From: Planctomycetaceae bacterium
GTDB taxonomy: Bacteria > Planctomycetota > Planctomycetia > Isosphaerales > Isosphaeraceae
Direction of reading: 5' to 3'
DNA: 12,170 bases
NCBI GenBank assembly: GCA_019232645.1
Contig: JAFANO010000394.1
Coordinates: 1 to 12,170 of the forward strand
The position numbers and the translations under genes are program-made. Below the pieces are notes generated by a model. It saw only the letters and a list, made by a program, of their open reading frames with translations, searched no databases and was not told the origin of the DNA. Positions 4,836-12,170 of the stretch are shown piece by piece. Every line of letters begins with the position of its first letter. Within the stretch, counting starts at the first letter, position 1.

Positions 4836-6066
4836 GGGCCTCCACCCAGTCGGCATGGTCCCGGACCTCGCCCCGCTCGCCGAATTCGGTGGCCAGAATG
4901 AGACTTTTGGCGCCGGCGACGTCGATGTCAATGAACTGGGGGACGTCCCGGACCGACATCGGGGGTGAGGCGTACCGCTCGCGGCCGTCGATCAGGACAC
5001 GGAAGACGACGCTCCCCAGCGGACCGGCGCCGTCGTCGAGGCCGACCAGGGCCTGAAACCGCCGGTCGCCGGGGGCCAGGCGGTAGGCCAGGAGGGTCCG
5101 GCTCTGGCAACCCAGGCCGCGGTCGTAAGTCTGACCGGCGAGCCGGAGCGGATGCCCGTCCACCGTGGTGTCGCGGCGGTAGGGCCGCGTCGGCCCGACA
5201 TAACCGACGTACTGCGAGGCCGTCGCCTCGCGATCCGAGAGATAGGACACCGACGCGGTCCGGGCGTTGACCCGGACCAACTCGCCCAAGGCGAGCCGGA
5301 TGGTCGCCCCGAACCGGGTGCTCGCGACCACCTGACCCTGCTCGATCCGGGGGTTCGTCACGCCCAGCCGCGACCCGTCGGCCATCGTCAGCTCGAGGAA
5401 GTCCCCCTCGGGCTTGGGATAGATGGCCAACCCCGGGTCGAAGCCCAGCGCAACGATGCCCGGACGGTCGAGCGCGATCTGGCCGTTGGCGGCCTGGAAC
5501 TTCACTTGCTTATCGGTCAACCCCAGAAATCCCCCGGTCAGTCGGTCGCCGTTGGCCAGCCAGACGACTTCCGACGTCCTCGGCTCGGTCCGGACCCGCC
5601 ACAGCAGGGCGTCGAACTCGTCCGGGTCGGCCGGACGGGTCAGGACGAGGCCGAGCAGGCTTTCCAGCGGGATGGCGACGTTCCCCAGCGAGTACGACTG
5701 GACCTCCAGCATCGTCTCGGTCGCCGCCCCGAGGACGGTCCGGTACAGGCGGTCGCCTTCCGGCAACAGGATGAGCGAGCCCTCGGGGCTGAACAGCGAC
5801 GTCGAGCTGTCGCGGGTCAGCTTCACCAGGCTCTTGAGGGTGATGACGCGCTCGGGCCTCTCGGACGGCAGCAGCGCGACCTCGCCCGAGGGACCGAACT
5901 GGCGAATCCGGCCCGAGACGTTCGTGCCGTCCGTCAGCAGAGCTGTGAAGACGGGATCAGAGGGCGCGGGAGTCCCCGGAGGAACGGCTCCGGCCGCGAA
6001 GGGGTGCGTCCCCAACACCGCCAGGGCCAGCACGTTTGCCATGCGGATCGAGACAGTCTTGGTCAT
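4822..6066 (-). CDS. Exported NPCBM-domain protein
   Basis: A 414-residue predicted secreted protein. Residues 1-28 look like a signal peptide: Lys and Arg early, a hydrophobic stretch around MANVLALAVLG, then FAAGA as cleavage region. Residues 40-270 are beta-rich and repeat an N/D-G-x-x-L/V-x-G type hairpin (LLTDGTNVSGRI, LLPEGDRLYRTVL, WLANGDRLTGGFLGL, LTMADGSRLGV). Residues about 285-414 match the NPCBM/NEW2 carbohydrate-binding-like module, with YDRGLGCQSRTLLAYRL, RFQALVGLDD and a final DHADWVEARL. NPCBM modules bind glycans or are appended to glycosidases; no catalytic domain is visible. ATG 6066 was chosen because AAAGG lies upstream and the signal peptide then begins properly; ATG 6087 and ATG 6123 are longer alternatives. 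It is the last gene of the series and ends in stacked hairpins. Confidence 0.87.
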   Translation of the reverse strand: MTKTVSIRMANVLALAVLGTHPFAAGAVPPGTPAPSDPVFTALLTDGTNVSGRIRQFGPSGEVALLPSERPERVITLKSLVKLTRDSSTSLFSPEGSLILLPEGDRLYRTVLGAATETMLEVQSYSLGNVAIPLESLLGLVLTRPADPDEFDALLWRVRTEPRTSEVVWLANGDRLTGGFLGLTDKQVKFQAANGQIALDRPGIVALGFDPGLAIYPKPEGDFLELTMADGSRLGVTNPRIEQGQVVASTRFGATIRLALGELVRVNARTASVSYLSDREATASQYVGYVGPTRPYRRDTTVDGHPLRLAGQTYDRGLGCQSRTLLAYRLAPGDRRFQALVGLDDGAGPLGSVVFRVLIDGRERYASPPMSVRDVPQFIDIDVAGAKSLILATEFGERGEVRDHADWVEARLIR

Positions 6067-6169
6067 TGCACGATCGACCTTTCTCATGGGAAACGGGGAG
6101 CAGGGTCGGGGGGCGACTGACATCGATCCATCCCCGACCCCAATTCCCGTCCCCCGATGGGGAGGAAAC

Positions 6170-7288
6170 TCAGCGCTGGAAGATCGGCAAAGAATTATTG
6201 GGCATTTGCAAGATGATCAACGCCATGGCGGTCCCGTACTCGTTGCAGATGCTGTCGGACCAGAACCCGGCAGTGGGCGATTGGCGGCGGATCAACTCGT
6301 CGCGGATCGCGGGATACCAGGTGTTCCAGTCTTCGCCTCCCCTGATCCACATGGCCTGGGCGGCGTAGTAGTGGCCGTAGAAATAGTGGCTGTAGCGGCT
6401 CCCGAGCTTGATCTCGGGCATGTATTGCTTGAGGTAGGCGATGCCGGCCTCGACTTCCTTAGTATCGTAAACCGCGGCGCTGTAGAGCGCCACCACGCCC
6501 GCGGCCGAGCGGGGGAACGAGCTGGCGCCCCCCTGGAGCATGTAGCGGAAGCCACCGTCGGGGTTCTGCGACTGCTTGACGTAGTGGATGCAGTTCTCGA
6601 CCGTCTCCTTGGGGACGTAGAGCCCGGCGTTCCTGGCCGCGCGGAGGGCGTTGATCTGGCAGATCGTCACCGACAGGTCGGCGTCGCGGCGGACGGGCTG
6701 ATAGCGCCAGCCCCCCTCGCTGTTCTGGGTGTCGATGATCAGGCGAACCGCTTTCTGGAGCTTCTCGCGAATCTCGGTACGGTGGGTCATGCCGTAGGCC
6801 TCGGCCAAGAAGAGGGTACCGAAGCCGTGCGAGTACATCGGGCCGTGCGTCGAGGCCGCCGCGACGGCGATGAAGCCCGACGGCGAGGTATTGTCCATGA
6901 CGTACTCCAGCGCCCGGTCGATCTGCGGGCCGTAGGGGCCTCGGCCGGGGCTGGAGCCCGTCGCCATGAAGGCCAGCCCGGCGAGGCTCGTCACGGCGAT
7001 GTTGCCCCGATAGGTCCCGGTGCCGAACGAGCCGTCGGCGTTCTGCGACCGGGCGAGCCAGGCCAGGCCGCTCTCGATGACGCGATCGGTCTCGGGGGTG
7101 ATCATCGCGGCCGCCCCCTCGGGGACGTCGCCGTGTCGGGGATCGCCGAAGCCGACGTCCTTCTCATCGGCCCCCGTGCCCGCGCCTGCCGCGCTCGGGT
7201 GGGCCGCGCCGAGCCACGGGACCACCGCCAGCGCAATGCAGGCCGCTCCGACCACGAGGCCACGCATCATCGATCGGGTCATGGGCAC
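6170..7288 (-). CDS. Exported squalene-cyclase/prenyltransferase-like alpha-toroid protein
   Basis: A 372-residue protein with an N-terminal hydrophobic export signal (about residues 9-32, GLVVGAACIALAVVPWLGAA), then a helical repeat domain of the prenyltransferase/squalene-oxidase-repeat type. Repeat signatures appear in order: LARSQNADGSFGTGTYRG, IIDTQNSEGGWRYQP, VKQSQNPDGGFRYM and, near the end, PTAGFWSDSICNEYGTAMAL. These Q-N-x-D/E-G-G-W/F units form an alpha-alpha barrel. The squalene-cyclase catalytic D-x-D-D motif is not seen, so enzymatic cyclisation is unlikely; a binding or protease-inhibitor-like role (alpha-2-macroglobulin fold relative) is as plausible. The ribosome site AGAGGAG (7297-7303) overlaps the previous gene's stop and is 8 bases from GTG 7288, against 14 from ATG 7282, hence the GTG. 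A five-base stem follows its stop at 6150-6163. Cell-envelope location is expected. Confidence 0.87.
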   Translation of the reverse strand: MPMTRSMMRGLVVGAACIALAVVPWLGAAHPSAAGAGTGADEKDVGFGDPRHGDVPEGAAAMITPETDRVIESGLAWLARSQNADGSFGTGTYRGNIAVTSLAGLAFMATGSSPGRGPYGPQIDRALEYVMDNTSPSGFIAVAAASTHGPMYSHGFGTLFLAEAYGMTHRTEIREKLQKAVRLIIDTQNSEGGWRYQPVRRDADLSVTICQINALRAARNAGLYVPKETVENCIHYVKQSQNPDGGFRYMLQGGASSFPRSAAGVVALYSAAVYDTKEVEAGIAYLKQYMPEIKLGSRYSHYFYGHYYAAQAMWIRGGEDWNTWYPAIRDELIRRQSPTAGFWSDSICNEYGTAMALIILQMPNNSLPIFQR

Positions 7289-7293
7289 GGGGA

Positions 7294-8202
7294 TCACTCC
7301 TCTCGAACCTGGCTCTTCTTGGAGACCGACAAATAGTAGCGCCGGATCAGTTCTTCTCTCGAGGGGAGCGGCTCCTCCTTGAAGACGTTGTCCATCTCCT
7401 GGCGGAGTTCCGGGGGCAGGTGGCCCCACTCGTCCTTGCCTCCCGCGACCGAGCGCTTGCTGGTCGGGATCTGCGGCTTGGTATAGGGGGCGCTGCCGCC
7501 CGTGGTCCCCGCGGTCGAGCCGGGCTTCTGGCCCGGTTGCTGGTTGGGGTCCATGGCCAGCTTCCTCTGCATCTTGCCCTTGGCCTGGCCCTGGCTGCTG
7601 CGCATCTGCTCGATGAGCTGTTCGAGGTTGCGGACGATCTCGGTCTGACGCTTCCTGGTCTCTTCGCCGGTCTCGGACTTGCCGAGCCGCTGCTCGACCT
7701 CGCGCATCTCCTTGATGACCTCGGAGAGCGGTCCGGAGCCCTCGCCGTCTTGATCCTTCTTCTTGCGCCTCTTGCCGGCGACCTCCTCGAGGTGCCGGTC
7801 GAGGTCCTCGTCCCGACCCTTGAGGTCGTCGGGGGCGGGCTCGTCGTCCTTGGGCTTTTCGTCGCCGGGCTTGGCGTCCTTGGGCTGGTCGGGCGGTGGC
7901 TGGTCGCCGGGACCCGACGGCATCTTGGCATGGTCGTCGGGCGAGGGCTTGTCGACCGCTTGCCCGAGCTTCTCGAGCAGGCTGTCAAGCGCCTTGTCCT
8001 TGGGATCGACCTCGCCCGAGGGCTTGGGGTCGCCGGGCTTGGCGGCCTCGGCAGGGGGCTTGACCTGCGCGTCGAGCTTCTCGAGCAAGCGATCCAGCGC
8101 GTCGTCCTTGGGGTTGGCCGGGTCTTCGGCCAGACCGACCGAGGCCCACGCGATGGCGGAGGCGAATGTGGCCGCGAGCGAGAGCCGTCGGATCCGGGAC
8201 AT
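7294..8202 (-). CDS. Secreted charged coiled-coil protein with internal repeat
   Basis: A 302-residue protein with no recognised domain. Residues 1-26 form a signal peptide (RIRRLSLAATFASAIAW then ending near GLAE). The mature part begins with a repeated unit: PKDDALDRLLEKLDAQVKPP and, about 40 residues on, PKDKALDSLLEKLGQAVDKP; a weaker third copy is GRDEDLDRHLEEVAGKR. Pro/Asp/Lys-rich linkers separate them. A probable coiled coil follows (SEVIKEMREVEQRL to LEQLIEQMRSS), then a Gln/Gly/Ser/Thr linker. The C-terminal segment ends DVP-less but structured: LPPELRQEMDNVFKEEPLPS and REELIRRYYLSVSKK. The start is ATG 8202, with GGAGG 7 bases upstream, two bases after the stop of the large gene; an ATG at 8208 would overlap that stop but abuts the ribosome site. 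Tight spacing to both neighbours implies translational coupling. Its partner is probably the preceding large coiled-coil protein. Confidence 0.82.
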   Translation of the reverse strand: MSRIRRLSLAATFASAIAWASVGLAEDPANPKDDALDRLLEKLDAQVKPPAEAAKPGDPKPSGEVDPKDKALDSLLEKLGQAVDKPSPDDHAKMPSGPGDQPPPDQPKDAKPGDEKPKDDEPAPDDLKGRDEDLDRHLEEVAGKRRKKKDQDGEGSGPLSEVIKEMREVEQRLGKSETGEETRKRQTEIVRNLEQLIEQMRSSQGQAKGKMQRKLAMDPNQQPGQKPGSTAGTTGGSAPYTKPQIPTSKRSVAGGKDEWGHLPPELRQEMDNVFKEEPLPSREELIRRYYLSVSKKSQVREE

Positions 8203-8204
8203 GG

Positions 8205-11200
8205 TCATTCCTCCCCATCGTCTTTCTTGGGCCGGGTCAAGTCGCGCGCCAGGTCGGCGAGCGTCCCCTGGTCGGTTTCGAGACGTGTGAGTTCGGCGTC
8301 CTGTTCGGGCGTGAGCGGCGTCTCGCGCCGTCGGAGCTCATCGAAGTATTCGGTGCGTTCGTTAATCTCTTCCTGGAGCGATTTGAGCATCTTGAGCTGC
8401 GCGGCGGCCGGGATGCCGTCGCCGGCGCCGCCCCCTTGCCGGCCTCCGCCCCCTTGCTGGCCTTCGTTCCCTTGCTTCGGCTTGTCGGGCTTGAGCGAGT
8501 CGATGAGTTGCTTGAAGCGGTTGGCGGCGGCGGCGGCGGCGCGGCGGGTCTCTTCGTCGGTCCGGAGCGCGTGGAGCCGCTCGGTGGCGGCGGTCATACC
8601 TTCGGCGGCGCGCTTCAGGGTCAGCTCGAAGACGGGGGCCCCTTCGAGCTTCTCGATCAGATCGCCGGTCTCGTCCTTGAGCCCCTTCTCGACCTGGCCG
8701 AGTCCCCGGATGCCCGTGCGCTGGGCGATGGTGAGCTTGCCCTGCTTCTCGGTGCGGAGCTTCTCATACTCGTCGATCCGGGCGACGATGTTCGCCTGCC
8801 GCACCGCGAGCGATTTGAGCTCGTCGCCCATCTTGGTGAGCTGCTCCATCGCCAGCCGCTCCTCGGCGTCCCTCCGCGCCTGCTCGACCTGGTCTTGGGC
8901 GTCTTCGAGGTCGGCCAGTGCCTCCTCTTGTTCCTGCTCGGCCTGCTCGCCCTGGTCCTGGTCGAGGCCCTCCTGGGCCTTGGCCATCCGGCCCGAGGCG
9001 CGGCCGCCGGCGCGGGCGGCGGCCTCGGCGTTGAGCTTCTGAAGCCGCTTGAGCTGCTTCTTCAGCTCGTCCTGGATCTGCTGCTGCTCCTTGGCCAGCC
9101 GCTTCAACTGATCGGCGCGCTGCTTGGCGTCGGGGTTGTCGCGGGCCTCCCGTGTCTTGTTGAGGTTCTGGGCCTGGCGTTCGCGGAGCTTCTGGAGGTC
9201 GTCCTCGGCGTACTTCAGCTCCTTGATCAGGCGGGCCAGCTCGCGCTCGCGGCGGTCCTGGATCGAGTCGACCAGGTCCTTCAGGTCGCGGCGGACCTGC
9301 TCCTGGGCCCTCCGGGCCTCGCCCATCTGGTTCTTCTCAAGCCGGTCGGCGGCCTCGCCCGCCTTGGCGGCGATCCCGCGCTTCCGGCTCCGCTCGGAGG
9401 CCTCGCGTAGCGCCGAGGCGGCCAGCGGGTCTGACTCCTCGAGTCGCTGGGCCATCTCCTCCATCTTCTCCTGGAGGCCCTGCGTCCCCTTGGCGATGTT
9501 GCTCTGCCGCGCCGCGAGGTTGGCCAGGTCGCCCTTCTGCTCGGGTGTCAGCGCATCGGGGGTCTTGCCCATCAACTCGGGCTTGTTCGCGGCGGTGTCG
9601 GCCTGCTTCATCGCCTGCTCGTGCTCTTTGAGCAGCGCCTGCGCATCCTTGACGATTCCGCGGACGGTCTCGAACTCGCTCAGGCTGTCGAGCATCTTCT
9701 GCAACTCATCGGCGATCGCCTTCTGGTTGGTCCTGGCCTCCTCCAGCGCGACCTTGGCATTGTCCGTCGGGCGATCCGCGACCGGACGCTCGTTCGGTTC
9801 GGCTTGACCCCGGGGCTGACCTTCGGATTGACCATCGGCCTGGTCCCCGGCTTGACTCCTGGCCTGATCTCCGGCCGGACCCTTGGTTGGTCCTTTGGCC
9901 TGCTCTTGAGGTTGGCCGGCTCGGCCCTCCCGCGGCTGATCGGCGGCGGGCCGCCGTGGCGCGGCACCGTCGGGGTTTTCCTCGAGGCTCTTGGAGGCGT
10001 GCACCAGCCCTTGCTCGGCCGGGCCCAGGTGGTCCTCGCGGATCCGCTCGACGCCCCCGCGCATCTGCTCCATCTGCCTCTGGGCGTCGTCGTTGGGGAT
10101 CTTGAAGTTGCGGAGGTCGTCGAGGAACCGCTTGATCTTCTGGTCGAGCCCATCCGTACGGCTCTGGATCCGGTTACCGACTTGCCGCTGGATCATCTCG
10201 GCATTCTTCAGGTCGTCGCGCTCGGGTCGATCGAGGTGATTGGCCGTCGCGAGCTTGCGGAGGGCGTCCCCGACGGGCACCGCGGCCTGCTTTTGCATGG
10301 CGAGGATGCGCGCGGCCTCGTCGCGGATCTCGCGCCGCTGGTCGTCGAGCTGGCGGGAGATCTCCCCATCGGAGAGGATCCGGAGCCGGAGCTCGCGGCT
10401 TTTGCCCAGGTTCGGGCCCTTCAGGCAGTCGAAGTCGAGGGCCTCGGCGTGGAAGGTGATGATCGAGCCGGGGGCGAGGTTCATCGGCGCGAGGTCCCAC
10501 TCGTGGCGCACGTCCTGGTGCAGGATCGGCGGCGCCTCGGCCGGCTGGCCCTGCACGTCCCAGAGCGGGATCGCGACGTCCTTGGTCGGCTCCGATCCCC
10601 CGGTGGCTGTCTTGTAGATCACGCGAGCCGACTGGATGCCGTAATCATCGTCGACGGCGAACTCGAGCGGCACAACCGCCTTGGCCGGCACGTCGCGGTC
10701 GTTGGGCGGCTCGCCGATGACGACGCGGGGCGCCTCGTCGCGGATGGCGCGGACCTCGTAGCGGACCGCCTCACGGTTCCGGAAGCCCTCGGTGTCGAGC
10801 AGTTCGAACCAGAAGGCCGCCGCGTCCTTGACGATGAACTGTGCCTCCAGGCGAGTCCGGGGCGCGTCGAGCGTGATCGGATCGGCAGCCGTCGTCTCGC
10901 CCAGGTGGAGCAGCGCGTGCGCGATCGGCTTGTTGGCCACCGCAGCGATCTCGAGCCGCGACCCCTCCAACGCCCGGACCTGGGTCCGGCCGGGGGCGAG
11001 CACCTGGGGGGCGAGCTTGGTGTAAGGGGGCGCGATCAGCCGGACGGTCAGCTCCTTCAAGGTCGGCGGCGGGACGACCTGCACGGCGATGTCGCGGATC
11101 GAGGTCGTGTCGTCCCCCGCCGCGACCGAGAACCGGAACGGGCGGTTGACCGACTCGATCCGGCCGCGGAAGATGCCCCCCTCGACCGCCCGGAGCGACT

Positions 11201-11924
11201 CCGTAGCCGTCTCGCCATCCTCGAACCGGTAAGTCGCTCGGGCCGATGCGGGGGCGCGCTCCCCCTCGCCGATGGCGACGGCCAGCGTGAACGGCTCGCC
11301 CCGCGCCACCTTGCGGGGGGTCTCGCGGTCGATCAGCGTCAGGTGGGTCTGCTGCGGCCAGCGGTCCGGGCCATAGGGGAGCAGCAGCCGCCGAACGGCA
11401 ATCGCGCCGAGGTCAGGCGCCGCCGCCACGACGAGCAGGCCGGTGAACAGCGCCGCCGCCGCCAGCCCCAGGGCCAGGAATACCGGCCGACGCTCGATCA
11501 CCTCGCGGAAGTCGATCGCCTGCGTCTCCTCGACGGTCTGGCGGATCGTCGCCTCGCGCAAGGCTGCCGAGCCATAGCCCTCCGTTTCCTCCGAGATCCG
11601 GAGGAACTGCAGCGTGCTGGTCAGCCGGTCCTTCAGCCCCGGCCAGCGCTCCTCGATCCGGAGCGCGATGTCCAGGTCGTCGAACCGGACGACCAGCGGC
11701 CGGACCACGTAGCGGAAGAACAGCCACGCCCCGAGCCCGATCAGGCCGACCAGGGTGACCAGTCGGACGGCCGAGTCCAGGTGGATCGCCCAGTCAGCCA
11801 GCCCCAGCGCGATGATGACCGGGACGAGCAAGCCGACCACCCAGCTCAGCCCGTGGAGGGCCAGGAGCCGTCGGACCCGCGACCGAAGCGACCTGATCCG
11901 CAATTCCAAGCGACTGGGCTTCAC
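8205..11924 (-). CDS. Giant DUF4175-like membrane protein with coiled-coil tail
   Basis: A 1239-residue protein. Three hydrophobic segments lie near the N-terminus: about 23-48, 53-74 and 148-169. Between them is a cytoplasmic-looking stretch (DIALRIEERWPGLKDRLTST) characteristic of the DUF4175-like proteins of planctomycetes and other bacteria. Residues about 190-560 are beta-rich and Ig-like, probably periplasmic. From about 560 to the end the chain is almost wholly helical, Gln/Glu/Lys/Arg/Ala-rich and coiled-coil forming. It is interrupted by a low-complexity Gly/Gln/Asp/Ala linker (about 655-715) and a Gly-rich one (about 1150-1168). A motif of the form L-x-x-L-x-x-x-Q-x-x-I/L-A recurs in the tail. 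No catalytic motif was found. The start is GTG 11924, with GGGAGG five bases upstream. Function is unknown; an envelope scaffold is an inference. It heads the coupled series of secreted proteins and may have its own promoter at 12008-12035. Confidence 0.85.
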   Translation of the reverse strand: MKPSRLELRIRSLRSRVRRLLALHGLSWVVGLLVPVIIALGLADWAIHLDSAVRLVTLVGLIGLGAWLFFRYVVRPLVVRFDDLDIALRIEERWPGLKDRLTSTLQFLRISEETEGYGSAALREATIRQTVEETQAIDFREVIERRPVFLALGLAAAALFTGLLVVAAAPDLGAIAVRRLLLPYGPDRWPQQTHLTLIDRETPRKVARGEPFTLAVAIGEGERAPASARATYRFEDGETATESLRAVEGGIFRGRIESVNRPFRFSVAAGDDTTSIRDIAVQVVPPPTLKELTVRLIAPPYTKLAPQVLAPGRTQVRALEGSRLEIAAVANKPIAHALLHLGETTAADPITLDAPRTRLEAQFIVKDAAAFWFELLDTEGFRNREAVRYEVRAIRDEAPRVVIGEPPNDRDVPAKAVVPLEFAVDDDYGIQSARVIYKTATGGSEPTKDVAIPLWDVQGQPAEAPPILHQDVRHEWDLAPMNLAPGSIITFHAEALDFDCLKGPNLGKSRELRLRILSDGEISRQLDDQRREIRDEAARILAMQKQAAVPVGDALRKLATANHLDRPERDDLKNAEMIQRQVGNRIQSRTDGLDQKIKRFLDDLRNFKIPNDDAQRQMEQMRGGVERIREDHLGPAEQGLVHASKSLEENPDGAAPRRPAADQPREGRAGQPQEQAKGPTKGPAGDQARSQAGDQADGQSEGQPRGQAEPNERPVADRPTDNAKVALEEARTNQKAIADELQKMLDSLSEFETVRGIVKDAQALLKEHEQAMKQADTAANKPELMGKTPDALTPEQKGDLANLAARQSNIAKGTQGLQEKMEEMAQRLEESDPLAASALREASERSRKRGIAAKAGEAADRLEKNQMGEARRAQEQVRRDLKDLVDSIQDRRERELARLIKELKYAEDDLQKLRERQAQNLNKTREARDNPDAKQRADQLKRLAKEQQQIQDELKKQLKRLQKLNAEAAARAGGRASGRMAKAQEGLDQDQGEQAEQEQEEALADLEDAQDQVEQARRDAEERLAMEQLTKMGDELKSLAVRQANIVARIDEYEKLRTEKQGKLTIAQRTGIRGLGQVEKGLKDETGDLIEKLEGAPVFELTLKRAAEGMTAATERLHALRTDEETRRAAAAAANRFKQLIDSLKPDKPKQGNEGQQGGGGRQGGGAGDGIPAAAQLKMLKSLQEEINERTEYFDELRRRETPLTPEQDAELTRLETDQGTLADLARDLTRPKKDDGEE

Positions 11925-12007
11925 GACGGCCTCCCGTCCTTCTCGAAAGACCTGGCGGAAAATCGGACCCGGGGAGCACCCGGGGGGACTTTGCCTTAAA
12001 AAACGGA

Positions 12008-12035
12008 ATTATACCATCTGATTACGCCTCCTCAA
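12008..12035 (-). promoter_or_regulatory. Extended -10 sigma70-type promoter at a gene junction
   Basis: On the minus strand TTGAGG (12035-12030) is followed after 16 bases by a perfect TATAAT (12013-12008), preceded by TGG to give an extended -10. The -10 box contains the TAA stop of the upstream gene. Transcription would begin near 12001 and give an untranslated leader of about 77 bases before GTG 11924, including a CCCGGG/CCCGGG stem with a five-base loop (11968-11984). Such a match is rare by chance in DNA this GC-rich. Confidence 0.55.
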
Positions 12036-12170
12036 CACCCACTCCGCCGTGATCAGCAGCAGGAACAGCGCCAAGACGGGCCAGGTGTTCCAGAGGGGGA
12101 CGGGCGGGTCGGTGTCGAGGGGGACTTTCTGCGGCTTGGGCAGGTCGCTGAGCAGGGCGTCGGTGGCCTC
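12009..12170 (-). CDS. C-terminal end of a membrane-anchored protein (partial)
   Basis: The last 53 codons of a gene entering from beyond the window end, stopping with TAA at 12011-12009. The visible part has a Pro-rich segment (LPKPQKVPLDTDPPVPLWN), a single hydrophobic helix (TWPVLALFLLLITAEWVL) and a basic tail RRRNQMV. This is the expected C-terminal anchor, with the basic residues in the cytoplasm. In planctomycetes the gene before a DUF4175-like gene commonly encodes a BatA/von Willebrand A or glutamine-amidotransferase-like membrane protein whose end looks like this, so that is the likely identity, but no diagnostic domain lies inside the window. It is co-directional with the next gene at a distance of 84 bases. 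Confidence 0.75.
   Translation of the reverse strand, partial: EATDALLSDLPKPQKVPLDTDPPVPLWNTWPVLALFLLLITAEWVLRRRNQMV

Noticed and set aside
8205..8208. ATGA stop-start overlap between the giant gene and the next gene
   Set aside because: GGAGG is one base from that ATG but 7 bases from ATG 8202, which is the better start, so the genes do not overlap.
7420..9410. Long plus-strand open frames (540 and 414 codons), one very Leu-rich and one Ser/Arg-rich
   Set aside because: Both mirror the repetitive coiled-coil coding on the minus strand. Leu-rich runs arise from antisense Lys/Glu/Gln codons; they are not membrane proteins.
9780..9920. Apparent minisatellite of short CG-rich repeats
   Set aside because: It is the low-complexity Gly/Gln/Asp/Ala linker of the giant protein; the units are degenerate and in frame, with no CRISPR-like regularity.
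11968..11984. CCCGGG/CCCGGG stem near an A/T run, considered as a terminator
   Set aside because: The T-run on the minus strand precedes the stem instead of following it, so the order is wrong for an intrinsic terminator in the direction of the genes.
9621..11999. A 792-codon open frame on the plus strand
   Set aside because: It is antisense to the DUF4175-like gene, with Arg/Leu/Asp/Gly-rich composition typical of a shadow frame in high-GC DNA, no recognisable domain and no ribosome site.

Overview
High-GC bacterial DNA, most likely from a planctomycete (Isosphaeraceae-like). This placement is inferred from gene content: a DUF4175-type giant membrane protein followed by coiled-coil, squalene-cyclase-like and NPCBM secreted proteins, plus very small BON and acidic hypothetical proteins. 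No rRNA, tRNA, CRISPR array, transposase or phage gene was seen.

Region 1-580 holds no intact gene. It carries the wreck of a two-gene locus: the C-terminal end of a Tm-1-like (UPF0261) ATP-binding protein with an in-frame stop and a frameshift, followed by only the first ~42 codons of its usual partner, the TIM-barrel 'PEP hydrolase' family protein. Region 580-1415 (minus) is a short operon: a MaoC-type hot-dog hydratase, then a small acidic hypothetical protein.

Region 1416-4665 is a signalling island. An AT-rich patch (1450-1500) and a heavily structured leader (1509-1652) precede an ANTAR-type response regulator (1673-2314). A 372-bp gap with a plausible sigma70-like promoter and small hairpins leads to a miniature BON-domain protein (2687-2947). 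A 12-bp-stem hairpin (2971-3014) separates it from a soluble histidine kinase (3060-3839). A second soluble, NtrB-like kinase with an unusual H-box (3943-4665) converges from the other strand. ANTAR proteins normally act on nascent RNA at terminators, so a phosphorelay ending in RNA binding and antitermination of the structured leaders is a reasonable but unproven model.

Region 4773-12170 is one long minus-strand series of envelope genes. In transcription order they are: the C-terminal membrane anchor of a large protein running off the window; a 1239-residue DUF4175-like protein with three N-terminal membrane segments and a long coiled-coil tail; a secreted charged protein with an internal repeat; a squalene-cyclase/prenyltransferase-fold exported protein; and an exported NPCBM-domain protein ending in a cluster of hairpins. 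A near-ideal extended -10 promoter (12008-12035) overlaps the stop codon of the first gene and could drive the rest. The four complete products all carry export or membrane signals, suggesting a shared cell-envelope role that I cannot define from sequence alone.
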